Below the pieces are notes generated by a model. The model searched no databases. It was given only the letters and a program-made list of their open reading frames with translations, and was not told the origin of the DNA. Shown piece by piece: positions 12,381 to 21,064 of a stretch of DNA of 64,000 nucleotides (position 1 is its first letter; each line of letters starts with the position of its first letter). The stretch is taken from contig NZ_CP104582.1 in the NCBI RefSeq assembly GCF_029814935.1, positions 2,666,001-2,730,000 of the forward strand, in the 5' to 3' direction. The translations under genes were made by a program, and so were the position numbers. Source of the DNA: Pseudomonas sp. GD03919 (GTDB lineage Bacteria; Pseudomonadota; Gammaproteobacteria; Pseudomonadales; Pseudomonadaceae).

Positions 12381-13056
12381 ACTGGCGCCACTGCTGGTAT
12401 CGGCGCTGATTCTCGGCCTGCTCGGCGGCGGCCATTGCCTGGGTATGTGCGGCGGCCTGATGGGCGCCCTGACCCTGGCGATTCCCCCCGAACAACGCAG
12501 CAGACGCCTGCAACTGCTATTGGCCTACAACCTCGGACGCATCCTCAGCTACGCGCTGGCAGGCTTGCTCCTTGGGCTGGCCGGCTGGGTCGTGGCCGGC
12601 AGCCAGGCCGAGGTCATCATGCGCACGCTGGCGGCGCTGCTGCTGATCGCCATGGGTCTTTATCTCGCCGGCTGGTGGAGCGGCCTGACGCGCATCGAAG
12701 CACTGGGCCGTGGCCTGTGGCGACACATTCAACCCCTGACACGCCGCTTCATGCCGGTCACAAGCATCCCCAAGGCAGTGGTGCTGGGTGGTCTCTGGGG
12801 CTGGTTACCGTGCGGGCTGGTGTACAGCACCCTGCTGTGGGCCTCGAGCCAGGGCAATGCCGTCAACAGTACCCTGCTGATGCTGGCCTTTGGCCTGGGC
12901 ACCTGGCCGGTGCTGCTGGCCACCGGTCTGGCGGCAGAACGCATCACCGCGCTGCTGCGCAAACGCGGCGTGCGCATGGCGGGTGGCCTGCTGGTCATCC
13001 TGTTCGGCATCTGGACCCTGCCCGGCCCACACCAGCACTGGCTGATGGGTCACTGA
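12373..13056 (+). CDS. SafE/TauE-like (DsbD transmembrane-type) membrane protein next to ccoS
   Basis: 227-residue polytopic protein with about six helices. It opens with GGGHCLGMCGGLMGAL and contains GGLWGWLPCGLVYSTLLWA, a conserved cysteine-bearing pair of helices seen in the sulfite-exporter/DsbD-transmembrane group commonly encoded after ccoS. Co-transcription with ccoGHIS suggests a role in metal or thiol handling during cbb3 maturation, but this is inferred from position. Confidence 0.8.
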   Translation: MPELAPLLVSALILGLLGGGHCLGMCGGLMGALTLAIPPEQRSRRLQLLLAYNLGRILSYALAGLLLGLAGWVVAGSQAEVIMRTLAALLLIAMGLYLAGWWSGLTRIEALGRGLWRHIQPLTRRFMPVTSIPKAVVLGGLWGWLPCGLVYSTLLWASSQGNAVNSTLLMLAFGLGTWPVLLATGLAAERITALLRKRGVRMAGGLLVILFGIWTLPGPHQHWLMGH

Positions 13057-13059
13057 CAC

Positions 13060-13118
13060 GTAGCCCGGATGCAATCCGGGGACCCCTGCAGAGCCTCCCC
13101 GGATTGCACCCGGCTACG
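13060..13118. repeat. dispersed inverted repeat, GTAGCCCGGAT family
   Basis: GTAGCCCGGATGCAATCCGG faces CCGGATTGCACCCGGCTAC across a short loop. A second member of the same family is at 57699-57766. It may also act as a terminator for the ccoGHIS operon. Confidence 0.75.
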
Positions 13119-13150
13119 CAGCGACAACGTATCCGCCGCTCAACACGCCC

Positions 13151-13164
13151 TTGATTCAGGTCAA
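13151..13164 (+). promoter_or_regulatory. Anr/FNR box of the hemN promoter
   Basis: TTGAT-TCAG-GTCAA with a -10 hexamer TAGACT at 13187-13192. The dyad centre is 41.5 bp before a start at about 13199, the exact class II FNR geometry, and hemN starts at 13223. Confidence 0.85.
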
Positions 13165-13222
13165 GGCCATCCCCTGTGCGCATCCCTAGACTGGCAACAC
13201 AGCCTGTCCAGGATTATTTCCC

Positions 13223-14605
13223 ATGCTCGACACCCTCCAGTGGGATACCGACCTGATCCGCCGCTACGATCTCGCCGGTCCGCGTTACACCTCCTACCCG
13301 ACCGCCGTACAGTTTCACGACGACATCGGCCCGCTCGATCTGCTGCACGCGTTGCGCGACAGCCGCAAGGCCAGGCGTCCGCTGTCGCTGTACGTGCACG
13401 TACCGTTCTGCGCGCACATCTGTTACTACTGTGCCTGCAACAAGGTCATCACCAAGGATCGTGGCCGCGCCCTGCCTTATCTTGAAAAGCTCGAGCGGGA
13501 AATCGAGATCATCAGCCGCTACATCGATCGCAACCAGCCAATCGAGCAACTGCATTTCGGTGGCGGCACGCCAACCTTCCTCAGCCATGACGAGCTGCGC
13601 CGCCTGATGCAGCACCTGCGCCAGCACTTCAACCTGCTGGATGACGATTCCGGCGATTACAGCATCGAGATCGACCCGCGCGAAGCCGACTGGTCGACCA
13701 TGGGCCTGTTGCGCGAACTGGGCTTCAACCGTGTCAGCCTGGGCGTGCAGGATCTCGACCCCGAGGTGCAACGCGCGGTCAACCGCCTGCAAACCCTGGA
13801 GGAAACCCGCGCCATCGTCGAGGCAGCGCGCACCCTGCAGTTTCGCTCGGTAAACATCGACCTGATCTACGGCCTGCCCAAGCAAACGCCTGAGCGCTTC
13901 GCCCGCACCGTGTCCGAAATCATCGCCCTGCAGCCGGATCGTCTGTCGCTGTTCAACTACGCGCACCTGCCCGAGCGCTTCATGCCGCAACGGCGCATCA
14001 GCGCTGATGACCTGCCCAGCCCGGCGGACAAGCTGGCCATGCTACAGGCCAGCATCGAGCAACTGACCCGCGCCGGGTATCGCTATATCGGCATGGACCA
14101 CTTCGCCCTGCCCGATGACGAGCTGGCCATCGCCCAGGAGGAAGGCACGCTGCAACGCAACTTCCAGGGCTACACCACCCACGGCCATTGCGACCTGATC
14201 GGCCTGGGCGTTTCCGCTATCAGCCAGATAGGCGACCTGTACAGCCAGAACGACAGCGATATCGCCAGCTATCAGCAGACCCTGGGCAACGGCCAACTGG
14301 CAACCCGTCGAGGCCTGCATTGCAATGCCGACGACCGCCTGCGTCGCGCCGTGATTCAGCAACTGATCTGCCATTTCCAACTGCGTTTCGCCGACATCGA
14401 GCAAACGCATGGCGTGGTGTTCCGTGATTATTTCTGCGCCCTGTGGCCGGAGCTGGAGCAACTCGCGGCTGACGGCCTGATCAGCCTCGACGCTCAGGGT
14501 ATTGAAGTGCGCCCGGCCGGGCGCCTACTGGTGCGTTCGCTGTGCATGCTGTTCGATCGTTATCTCAACGATCAGGTGCGCCAGCGCTTCTCGCGGGTGA
14601 TCTAA
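13223..14605 (+). CDS. hemN: oxygen-independent coproporphyrinogen III oxidase (radical SAM)
   Basis: 460 residues. It makes protoporphyrinogen IX from coproporphyrinogen III without oxygen, supplying haem during microaerobic growth. The radical-SAM cluster motif CAHICYYC is near residue 62 and the SAM-binding GGGTPT near 113. Preceded by an ideal Anr promoter and lying in the same block as the cbb3 genes. The TAA stop is the last three bases of a CTAA duplicated on either side of the adjacent MITE (14606-14745), so the element inserted precisely at the end of this gene without changing it. Confidence 0.96.
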   Translation: MLDTLQWDTDLIRRYDLAGPRYTSYPTAVQFHDDIGPLDLLHALRDSRKARRPLSLYVHVPFCAHICYYCACNKVITKDRGRALPYLEKLEREIEIISRYIDRNQPIEQLHFGGGTPTFLSHDELRRLMQHLRQHFNLLDDDSGDYSIEIDPREADWSTMGLLRELGFNRVSLGVQDLDPEVQRAVNRLQTLEETRAIVEAARTLQFRSVNIDLIYGLPKQTPERFARTVSEIIALQPDRLSLFNYAHLPERFMPQRRISADDLPSPADKLAMLQASIEQLTRAGYRYIGMDHFALPDDELAIAQEEGTLQRNFQGYTTHGHCDLIGLGVSAISQIGDLYSQNDSDIASYQQTLGNGQLATRRGLHCNADDRLRRAVIQQLICHFQLRFADIEQTHGVVFRDYFCALWPELEQLAADGLISLDAQGIEVRPAGRLLVRSLCMLFDRYLNDQVRQRFSRVI

Positions 14606-14745
14606 CAGGCCGTTGAAAAACGTAGGCGAGGCAGCCAATGCAAGGCAAAAATAGGCGAAAAAGCGGAGTTTAAGAGCTGTAAATGAGCATTTTGAGCCTG
14701 TTTTTAACGCAGCAGTGGCAACGCAGATAGTTTTTCAACAGCCTG
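14606..14745. mobile_element. miniature inverted-repeat element (MITE), copy 1
   Basis: 140-bp non-coding element with near-perfect 16-bp terminal inverted repeats (CAGGCCGTTGAAAAAC left; GTTTTTCAACAGCCTG right, one mismatch) and flanking CTAA direct repeats (14602-14605, 14746-14749). The CTAR target is typical of the IS5 group of insertion sequences, which could mobilise it in trans. Copy 2, with a 16-bp insertion, is at 43207-43362. Confidence 0.88.
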
Positions 14746-14781
14746 CTAAGCCGGGCAAGCGCGCTCCGTTACGGGCGCTTC

Positions 14782-15225
14782 TCAACTCATCGCCAGCAGG
14801 CTCGCAGCCTGCATCTGCTCGCTGGAAAGGCCATTGTCACGCATCAACTTGATCAGCTGGGCGTTGGCCGAAGTCAGCGCACCGTTGAGCGAGGCCAGCT
14901 CGGTCTGCAGCCCTTCCAACTGCTGACGCTTGCCCTCGGCGTCAAGACTCTGGTCGCTCATGATGGCCTCGATCTGCGCCTGCTTCTCGACGATCTGCGC
15001 ACGCAACTCGCGGATCATCTTGAGCAGATCCCTGATCGCCTGAGGCAGGTCGCTATCGTCGATATCTTCATGCTTCTCAGACCTGGTCGACATGCCCTTG
15101 CCCAGCTCGGACAGGCTCACGCGCAATCCTTCGCGACGCTCCTGCGCAGTTCGTTCAGCCGTGCTGAACTGTCGTTGAACACCCTGAGCCAGATTGTTCA
15201 GTGAACCCAGCGAAGCGATGCGCAT
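14782..15225 (-). CDS. conserved hypothetical coiled-coil protein
   Basis: 147 residues, soluble, with long heptad-rich helices from about residue 55 to 130 and no catalytic motif. A homologue occupies the same place between hemN and anr in P. aeruginosa (recalled gene order). The function is not known. The N-terminus (MRIASLGSLNNLAQGVQRQF) is amphipathic rather than a signal peptide. Confidence 0.75.
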   Translation of the reverse strand: MRIASLGSLNNLAQGVQRQFSTAERTAQERREGLRVSLSELGKGMSTRSEKHEDIDDSDLPQAIRDLLKMIRELRAQIVEKQAQIEAIMSDQSLDAEGKRQQLEGLQTELASLNGALTSANAQLIKLMRDNGLSSEQMQAASLLAMS

Positions 15226-15375
15226 TACCCTGCTCCCTGCCTTGATCTATCATGTCAGGGTCACATCGGCAGACCGGGATCAAACTTGGGCAAGCAGTCA
15301 GGCTTGCATAGCTGGTCGCAAACCCGCCCCTGCTGTACCCTAAGCGCCATTGCGTATCTATAAGGAGGTTGAACG

Positions 15376-16110
15376 ATGTCCGAGAGCATCAAGCTGCACA
15401 AGCAGCATCAAGCCCATTGCAAGGATTGCAGCCTGGCCAGCCTGTGCCTGCCGCTCTCGCTGAACATGGAAGACATGGACGCCCTCGACGGCATCGTCAA
15501 GCGTGGTCGGCCGCTGAAAAAAGGCGAATTCCTGTTCCGTCAGGGTGACTCCTTCGGCTCCGTATTCGCCGTACGCTCCGGTGCGCTGAAGACCTTCAGC
15601 CTGAGCGATGGCGGTGAGGAGCAGATAACCGGCTTCCACCTGCCCAGCGAGCTGGTCGGCCTGTCAGGGGTCGACGGCGAGCGCTACCCGGTCTCGGCAC
15701 AGGCGCTGGAAACCACCTCGGTCTGCGAGATTCCCTTCGAGCGCCTTGACGACCTGGCCCTGCAACTGCCGCAGCTGCGCCGCCAACTGATGCGCATCAT
15801 GAGCCGTGAGATCCGCGACGATCAGCAGATGATGCTGCTGCTGTCGAAGAAAACCGCCGACGAACGCATCGCCACTTTCCTGGTCAACCTCTCTGCCCGC
15901 TTCCGCGCGCGCGGCTTCTCGGCCAACCAGTTCCGCCTGGCTATGTCACGCAACGAAATTGGTAACTATTTGGGTCTTGCGGTCGAGACGGTGTCTCGCG
16001 TATTTACCCGCTTCCAACAGAACAAGCTGCTCGAAGCCGAAGGCAAGGAAGTCCACATCCTCGACCCGATCGAGTTGTGTGCATTGGCCGGTGGCAATCT
16101 CGACGTTTGA
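15376..16110 (+). CDS. anr: Anr, FNR-type oxygen-sensing transcription regulator
   Basis: 244-residue Crp/FNR protein. N-terminal cysteines C15, C18 and C24 plus the cysteine in [11 protein letters not shown] (near 117) provide the four ligands of the oxygen-labile 4Fe-4S cluster. The cyclic-nucleotide-fold domain is followed by a dimer helix and a C-terminal winged helix with the recognition segment [21 protein letters not shown] strong AAGGAGG ribosome site precedes the ATG. It should bind TTGAT-N4-ATCAA-like sites, which are present in front of ccoN1, ccoG and hemN in this window. Confidence 0.96.
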   Translation: MSESIKLHKQHQAHCKDCSLASLCLPLSLNMEDMDALDGIVKRGRPLKKGEFLFRQGDSFGSVFAVRSGALKTFSLSDGGEEQITGFHLPSELVGLSGVDGERYPVSAQALETTSVCEIPFERLDDLALQLPQLRRQLMRIMSREIRDDQQMMLLLSKKTADERIATFLVNLSARFRARGFSANQFRLAMSRNEIGNYLGLAVETVSRVFTRFQQNKLLEAEGKEVHILDPIELCALAGGNLDV

Positions 16111-16153
16111 GTTCGCACGGCTTTCGCGGGCTCAACGCCTTTAGGACCCCACG

Positions 16154-16702
16154 ATGATCTTTGACGAATTCAGCATCAAGACCCTGATCCGCCCGGTGGC
16201 AGACTTCCCCAAACCGGGCGTGGTGTTTCGCGACATAACCCCGCTGTTCCAGTCGCCGCGCGCCCTGCGCATGGTCGCCGACAGTTTCATCCAGCGCTAT
16301 GTGGAGGCTGAATTCAGCCATATCGGCGCCATGGATGCGCGTGGCTTCCTGATCGGCTCGATCATCGCCTACGAACTGAACAAGCCGCTGGTGCTGTTTC
16401 GCAAACAGGGCAAACTGCCGGCGGACGTGCTCAGCGAGGGCTACCAGACCGAGTACGGCGAAGCCTTCCTCGAAGTGCACAGCGACAGCCTGTGCGAGGG
16501 CGACTCGGTGTTGATCTTCGATGATCTGATCGCTACCGGCGGCACCCTGATCGCCGCCGCCAACCTGGTGCGACGCATGCGCGCCAGTGTGTTCGAGGCC
16601 GCCGCAATCATCGACCTGCCGGAGCTGGGCGGCTCGCAGAAACTGCAGGACGCAGGCATTCCCACCTTCACCCTGACTGCCTTCGCCCTCGACGATCGCT
16701 AA
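16154..16702 (+). CDS. apt: adenine phosphoribosyltransferase
   Basis: 182 residues; salvages adenine to AMP with PRPP. The PRPP-binding motif [14 protein letters not shown] is near residue 118 and the N-terminal signature [15 protein letters not shown] is intact. It follows anr in the same direction 43 bp downstream, as in other pseudomonads. Confidence 0.96.
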   Translation: MIFDEFSIKTLIRPVADFPKPGVVFRDITPLFQSPRALRMVADSFIQRYVEAEFSHIGAMDARGFLIGSIIAYELNKPLVLFRKQGKLPADVLSEGYQTEYGEAFLEVHSDSLCEGDSVLIFDDLIATGGTLIAAANLVRRMRASVFEAAAIIDLPELGGSQKLQDAGIPTFTLTAFALDDR

Positions 16703-16775
16703 GCCGTCACGCCCGCCGACCGGCCACTGCGACGCGGGCCCTGCCAGGCCTCACTACAGCCATAGCCAGACTCCC

Positions 16776-17591
16776 ATGCACGAACTCGAACTGAACCCAT
16801 CCAGCAACTGGCGTCAGCGCCTGGGCGCTGTCATGGACGGCGCCACCATGCAGCGCCTGGTAACCCTGCTGATCATCATCAATGCGGTCATTCTCGGCCT
16901 GCAGACCTCGCCATCGATCATGGCTGACTGGGGCAAGCCGCTGCTGATCCTCGACAGTCTGATCCTCGCCTGCTTCGTCATCGAACTGGCCCTGCGCTTC
17001 ACCGCGCGCGGCATCGGTCTGCTGCGCGATCCCTGGGCGGTGTTCGACTGCCTGGTGGTGGGCATCGCCCTGGTACCGGCCAGCGGCCCCTTCGCCGTAC
17101 TGCGCGCTCTACGCGTACTGCGGGTACTGCGCCTGGTGTCGATCAACCCGAGCATGCGCAAGGTGGTGCAGGCACTGCTCGCCTCGCTGCCAGGCATGGG
17201 CAGCATCGTCATGCTGATGGGGCTGGTTTTTTACGTCGCTGCGGTAATGGCCACCCAACTGTTCGGTGAAAGTTTCCCGGAATGGTTCGGCAACATCGGC
17301 GCCAGCCTCTACACCCTGTTCCAGGTGATGACGCTGGAAAGCTGGTCGATGGGCATCGTGCGTCCGATCATGGAACAGCATCCACTGGCCTGGATGTTCT
17401 TCGTGCCTTACATCCTCGTCGCGACCTTCATGATGCTCAACCTGTTCATCGCGGTCATCGTCAACGCCATGCAGAGCACCCATGAATCCAGCGCCGAGGA
17501 GCAAGCTGCAGCAGCACGCGAGCAGGCGATTCTCGACGAGCTGCGTGCACTGCGCAGTGAGGTTGCCGAGCTACGCCGCCAGACGCCCTGA
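16776..17591 (+). CDS. bacterial voltage-gated sodium channel (NaChBac/BacNav type)
   Basis: 271-residue six-helix ion channel. The S4 voltage sensor carries arginines every third position (R110, R113, R116, R119). The pore loop has the selectivity-filter sequence TLESWS (186-191), as in NaChBac, which marks sodium rather than potassium selectivity. After S6 (about 205-235) a C-terminal coiled coil rich in Ala/Glu (240-270) would tetramerise the channel. A MHELELNPSSNW leader lies before S1. Confidence 0.9.
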   Translation: MHELELNPSSNWRQRLGAVMDGATMQRLVTLLIIINAVILGLQTSPSIMADWGKPLLILDSLILACFVIELALRFTARGIGLLRDPWAVFDCLVVGIALVPASGPFAVLRALRVLRVLRLVSINPSMRKVVQALLASLPGMGSIVMLMGLVFYVAAVMATQLFGESFPEWFGNIGASLYTLFQVMTLESWSMGIVRPIMEQHPLAWMFFVPYILVATFMMLNLFIAVIVNAMQSTHESSAEEQAAAAREQAILDELRALRSEVAELRRQTP

Positions 17592-17647
17592 GCCACTGGC
17601 TGCCGAGCCCGGCAGGCCGATGAGAGCATGGAGGCTTCAGCGACCTG

Positions 17648-17863
17648 CTAGGTATTGCGCCGTAGCGGATCGAGCAACGGTTTGAGACCGTTATGGTCGA
17701 TCTCCTGCATCAGCGCCAACAGTTGCCCCAGCTCGCCCTTGGGAAACCCCTCACGGGCAAACCAGTTCAGATAGTGCCCCGGCAAATCGGCGATCAACCG
17801 GTCCTTGTACTTGCCATAAGGCATGCGACGGGTCACCAGGAGTTTCAGCGCTTCGGGATTCAT
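17648..17863 (-). CDS. DUF3820 family protein
   Basis: 71 residues with the family core MPYGKYKDRLIADLPGHYLN followed by WFAREGFPKGELGQLL. Small cytoplasmic protein of unknown function, convergent with the sodium-channel gene. No strong ribosome site is seen. Confidence 0.8.
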   Translation of the reverse strand: MNPEALKLLVTRRMPYGKYKDRLIADLPGHYLNWFAREGFPKGELGQLLALMQEIDHNGLKPLLDPLRRNT

Positions 17864-17909
17864 CGGTTGCTCAGATAGTCGGAAAATAACGTCACCATTG
17901 TGCCAGCTA

Positions 17910-18512
17910 TCAGCTTTTCAGTGCCGCACGCACAAAATCCAGACGATCCTGACCAAAGAACATCTCGTTACCGACAAAGCAGGTTGGTGCGCCGAATACA
18001 CCGCGCCTGATCGCTTCATCGGTCGTAGCCTTCAGCGCATCCTTCACTGCCGGCTCGGCGGCCTGCGCCTGTAGCTCAGCTGCATCGAAACCCGCGGTGA
18101 CCAGCACGTCCGCCACCTTGAGTGGATCACCCAGGTTCACGCCATCGACCCAGATCGCCCGAAACAGTGCCTGCAAGGCATCGTCGAAACGTTCTGGCTG
18201 GCGCAGCTGCAGCGCCACCAGCAAGCGCATCAGCGTCAGGGTATTGATCGGGAAATGCGGGTTGAAGCGCATCGGCACGCCATAGCGCTCGGCAAAGCGC
18301 GCCAGGTCACGAATCATGTAACGCCCCTTGGCCGGAATCATCGCCGGCGAGGCGTTGCCGGTGGCCTGGAACACGCCGCCGAGCAGCATTGGCCGATAGA
18401 CCAGCGTTGCCCCGGTTTCGCGACACAGATCAGGCAACTGGGTATGGGCCAGGTAGGAGGCCGGGCTGCCCAGATCGAAGAAGAACTCCACCGTCTTGCT
18501 CATCAGTTTCAC
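17910..18512 (-). CDS. 2-hydroxychromene-2-carboxylate isomerase family protein (DsbA-like thioredoxin fold)
   Basis: 200 residues, starting VEFFFDLGSPASYLAH with the substrate-side serine/thiol pocket typical of the kappa-GST/HCCA isomerase family, and ending with GVFGAPTCFVGNEMFFGQDR, the cis-proline region of the thioredoxin fold. The family acts in aromatic degradation with glutathione, but no naphthalene-pathway genes are near, so the true substrate is unknown. Likely co-transcribed with the upstream SDR gene. Confidence 0.85.
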   Translation of the reverse strand: MKLMSKTVEFFFDLGSPASYLAHTQLPDLCRETGATLVYRPMLLGGVFQATGNASPAMIPAKGRYMIRDLARFAERYGVPMRFNPHFPINTLTLMRLLVALQLRQPERFDDALQALFRAIWVDGVNLGDPLKVADVLVTAGFDAAELQAQAAEPAVKDALKATTDEAIRRGVFGAPTCFVGNEMFFGQDRLDFVRAALKS

Positions 18513-18546
18513 TCGCTCGTTATTGTGATGATGGGTTCAGCGCAGG

Positions 18547-19278
18547 TTACCAGCGCTCGATCCACGGACGCAGATCCAGCTCGAAGGTCCAGGCATCACG
18601 CGGCTGGCTGTGCAGAAACCAGTAACTGTCGGCGATATGTTCGGGATCGAGAATGCCATCCTGGTCTTTCAGTGCATATGTCTCCGGCCAGTTATCACGG
18701 ATGAAGGCCGTATCGATGGCTCCGTCGACCACGATATGGGCGACATGGATATTCAACGGCCCGAGCTCTCGCGCCATGCTCTGCGCCAGCGCGCGGATCC
18801 CATGCTTGGCGCCGGCAAAGGCGGCAAAACCGGCAGCCCCCCGCAAGCCTGCGGTGGCACCGGTAAACAGGATGCTGCCACGCCCGCGCGTGACCATGCG
18901 CTTGGCCACTGCCTGGCTGGTAAGAAAACCGGAGAAACAAGCCATTTCCCAGATCTTGAAGTACTTGCGTGGCGTTTCTTCCAGAATGCTGCAGGGCACG
19001 TTAGCACCGATATTGAAGACCATCACCTCGATCGGGCCGATATCTCGCTCGATGCGTTCAACCAGTTCAGCCACCTGCTCCTCACGTCGCGCATCGGAGG
19101 CAAAACCATGTGCTTCGCCACCCTCACTGCGGATTTCTGCCAACAACGGTTGCAGTTTTTCGAGGTTGCGCCGGGTCACGCAGGCGACATATCCCTCGCG
19201 GGCAAAACGCCGGGCAATGGCGCCGCCCGTGGCGTCACCGGCGCCAATGATCAATGCGACTTTCTTATTTTCGGTCAT
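18547..19278 (-). CDS. short-chain dehydrogenase/reductase family protein with Phe in place of the catalytic Tyr
   Basis: 243 residues with an N-terminal nucleotide-binding motif IGAGDATGGAIA. The usual YxxxK active site reads FAGAK (F154, K158), and the usual serine region reads FTGATAG, so classic dehydrogenase chemistry is doubtful. The ATG at MTENKK is chosen because GGAGAAGG lies eight bases upstream; a start 12 bases earlier has no ribosome site. Divergent from a TetR gene with a palindrome between them. Confidence 0.85.
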   Translation of the reverse strand: MTENKKVALIIGAGDATGGAIARRFAREGYVACVTRRNLEKLQPLLAEIRSEGGEAHGFASDARREEQVAELVERIERDIGPIEVMVFNIGANVPCSILEETPRKYFKIWEMACFSGFLTSQAVAKRMVTRGRGSILFTGATAGLRGAAGFAAFAGAKHGIRALAQSMARELGPLNIHVAHIVVDGAIDTAFIRDNWPETYALKDQDGILDPEHIADSYWFLHSQPRDAWTFELDLRPWIERW

Positions 19279-19292
19279 GGCCTTCTCCATTG

Positions 19293-19308
19293 GCTAACGG
19301 TCGTTAGC
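19293..19308. promoter_or_regulatory. candidate TetR operator
   Basis: GCTAACG-GT-CGTTAGC, a perfect 7-bp-arm palindrome between the divergent SDR and TetR genes, followed by AACGTT (19315-19320). Position and symmetry fit self-regulation by the adjacent TetR protein. Confidence 0.55.
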
Positions 19309-19367
19309 TGAACGAACGTTATGCTACGCTCTCGATCAGGTCAACTCAGCATAGAACGGAGTCATCC

Positions 19368-19934
19368 ATGCGTTATTGCGCCGAACACAAGGCCGAAACC
19401 CGCGAGCGCCTGCTCGCCAGCAGCGGCGCCCTCGCCAAGCAGCAAGGTTTTGCCGTGACCGGGGTGGATGCACTGATGAAAACCATCGGCCTGACCGGCG
19501 CGGCGTTCTACAGCCACTTCCCGAGCAAGAACGACCTGTTCGCCGAACTGATCGAGCGCGAGCTGCGCAACAGCCTGAGCCGACTCGGCGGCGAAGCGGG
19601 TGGTGCCGGACGCGACAAACTGAAACGCTGCCTGACGGCCTATCTCAGCCTGGCGCATGTCGAGCAACCGGACAAAGGCTGCGTACTGCCGGCCCTGGGC
19701 GCGGAGATCGCCCGTGCCGATGAAGGCGTACGCTTGCGCACCGAGCAACAGATCCTGCAACTGCAGAGCACCTGGGCCGAGATCATCGGCGACTCACAAC
19801 TGGCCTGGACGATTCTCGCTCAATGCCTCGGCAGCCTGCTGCTGGCGCGCATGATGGCCAGCGAGGAATCGCGCCAGCAGGTGCTCGGCGCCAGCCTGGA
19901 CATGCTCGAAAACACATTGAAGCCTATCAGCTGA
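19368..19934 (+). CDS. TetR family transcriptional regulator
   Basis: 188 residues. N-terminal helix-turn-helix (KQQGFAVTGVDALMKTIGLTGAAFYSHFPSKNDLF, about 24-58) and a helical ligand domain of the TetR_C type seen in regulators of SDR or efflux genes. Probably represses the divergent SDR/isomerase unit through the palindrome at 19293. Confidence 0.9.
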   Translation: MRYCAEHKAETRERLLASSGALAKQQGFAVTGVDALMKTIGLTGAAFYSHFPSKNDLFAELIERELRNSLSRLGGEAGGAGRDKLKRCLTAYLSLAHVEQPDKGCVLPALGAEIARADEGVRLRTEQQILQLQSTWAEIIGDSQLAWTILAQCLGSLLLARMMASEESRQQVLGASLDMLENTLKPIS

Positions 19935-19982
19935 ACGCGCATGCCGTTACCCTACGCAGGTTCTTCTTGTCAGGATCGCCCC

Positions 19983-20633
19983 ATGCCGTACACGCCTTCC
20001 CCGCTGGTGGGTGAAAACCCGCTGCACGCCATCGAAGTCCGCATCCTCGGTTGCCTGATCGAAAAGCAGTTGACCACACCGGAAACCTACCCACTGACGC
20101 TCAATGCCGTGCAGCTGGCCTGCAACCAGAAAACCAGTCGCGAGCCGCTGATGAGCCTGGAAACCGGCGAAGTCGGCCGCTACCTGCGCAGCCTGGAAGG
20201 CCGCAAGTTGGTGCACCTGGTCATGGGCAGCCGCGCCGACCGCTGGGAACAGCGTTGCGACAAGCAGCTGGAGTTGGTCAAACCGCAAACCGTACTGCTC
20301 GGTCTGTTGCTGTTGCGCGGCCCGCAAACGCTCAATGAACTGCTCACCCGCAGTTACCGCATGCATGATTTCGACGACGTCGCAGAAGTCCAGCATCAGC
20401 TGGAACGTCTCATTGGACGCGGTCTGGCCGTACTGCTACCACGCCAGAGCGGTCAGCGCGAAGATCGCTATATGCATCTGCTGGGCGAGCAGACTGACCT
20501 GGAGAACCTGCTGGCCAGCCGCCCCAGCAGCCGTAGCGACACCTCGGCACCTAACAATGATCGTCTGGTCGAACTGGAAGCGCGTATCGCCGCGCTGGAA
20601 GAACGTCTGGCACGCCTGGAAGGCGCGCAGTAA
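19983..20633 (+). CDS. YceH family protein (DUF480)
   Basis: 216 residues with duplicated winged-helix folds. The signature [20 protein letters not shown] near the start and [22 protein letters not shown] helices are typical of YceH. The C-terminal tail has a short coiled coil ([18 protein letters not shown]). Function unknown in general. The ATG giving [15 protein letters not shown] is preferred to one 42 bases upstream. Confidence 0.9.
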   Translation: MPYTPSPLVGENPLHAIEVRILGCLIEKQLTTPETYPLTLNAVQLACNQKTSREPLMSLETGEVGRYLRSLEGRKLVHLVMGSRADRWEQRCDKQLELVKPQTVLLGLLLLRGPQTLNELLTRSYRMHDFDDVAEVQHQLERLIGRGLAVLLPRQSGQREDRYMHLLGEQTDLENLLASRPSSRSDTSAPNNDRLVELEARIAALEERLARLEGAQ

Positions 20634-20651
20634 CCCTAAGGAGTCCATGCA

Positions 20652-20969
20652 TTGAATCTCAAGAGCCGTTTCTGCCTCATACTCAGCGCCACCCTGCTTG
20701 CCGCAGGCTGCAGCAGCACGGCGGACAAACCGGCAGCCACCGCAGCCCCGAGCGGGCCGGCGCCCGATAGCTGCACCTCGTCCGTGGTCAAACACCTCAA
20801 GGGCCAGACCGCCACGCCCGAGTTGCTGGAGCAAGCCCGCCAGCAGGCCGGTGCCAGCAGCGCACGCATCCTCACCCCGACCAGCGTGGTCACCCTGGAA
20901 TACAACCGCCAGCGCCTGAACCTGAACGTCGACGAGCAGCGCGTCATCACTCGCGTGACCTGCGGCTAA
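20652..20969 (+). CDS. peptidase inhibitor I78 family lipoprotein
   Basis: 105 residues with a lipobox (LLAAGCSS, lipidated Cys near residue 20) and an I78-type domain ending LNLNVDEQRVITRVTCG. It probably inhibits elastase-like peptidases in the periplasm. The start is a TTG: the ATG five bases upstream is out of frame and stops after two codons, while AAGGAG (20637-20642) is correctly spaced to the TTG. Confidence 0.8.
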   Translation: MNLKSRFCLILSATLLAAGCSSTADKPAATAAPSGPAPDSCTSSVVKHLKGQTATPELLEQARQQAGASSARILTPTSVVTLEYNRQRLNLNVDEQRVITRVTCG

Positions 20970-20978
20970 GCCTCGCAC

Positions 20979-21000
20979 TGGTGCGGGCTTGCCCGCACCA
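20979..21000. terminator. palindromic hairpin, possible terminator
   Basis: TGGTGCGGGC-TT-GCCCGCACCA is a perfect 10-bp stem with a two-base loop right after the I78 gene. No T-run follows on the + strand, so it may instead be a REP-type repeat. Confidence 0.5.
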
Positions 21001-21020
21001 ACCTCTGGCGCAGCTATCAT

Positions 21021-21030
21021 TAGCGCGCTA
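21021..21030. promoter_or_regulatory. candidate OhrR operator upstream of ohrR
   Basis: TAGCGCGCTA is a perfect 10-bp palindrome 35 bp before ohrR. The core GCGCGCTAA recurs in the ohr promoter (21727-21735), suggesting one regulator binds both. Confidence 0.45.
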
Positions 21031-21064
21031 ACTTGAACCACCCGCCACTTCACAGGCCGCTGCC

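Noticed and set aside
15241..15300. Possible Anr box in the anr promoter (TTGATCTATCATGTCA)
   Set aside because: Spacing between half sites is wrong and there is no dyad.
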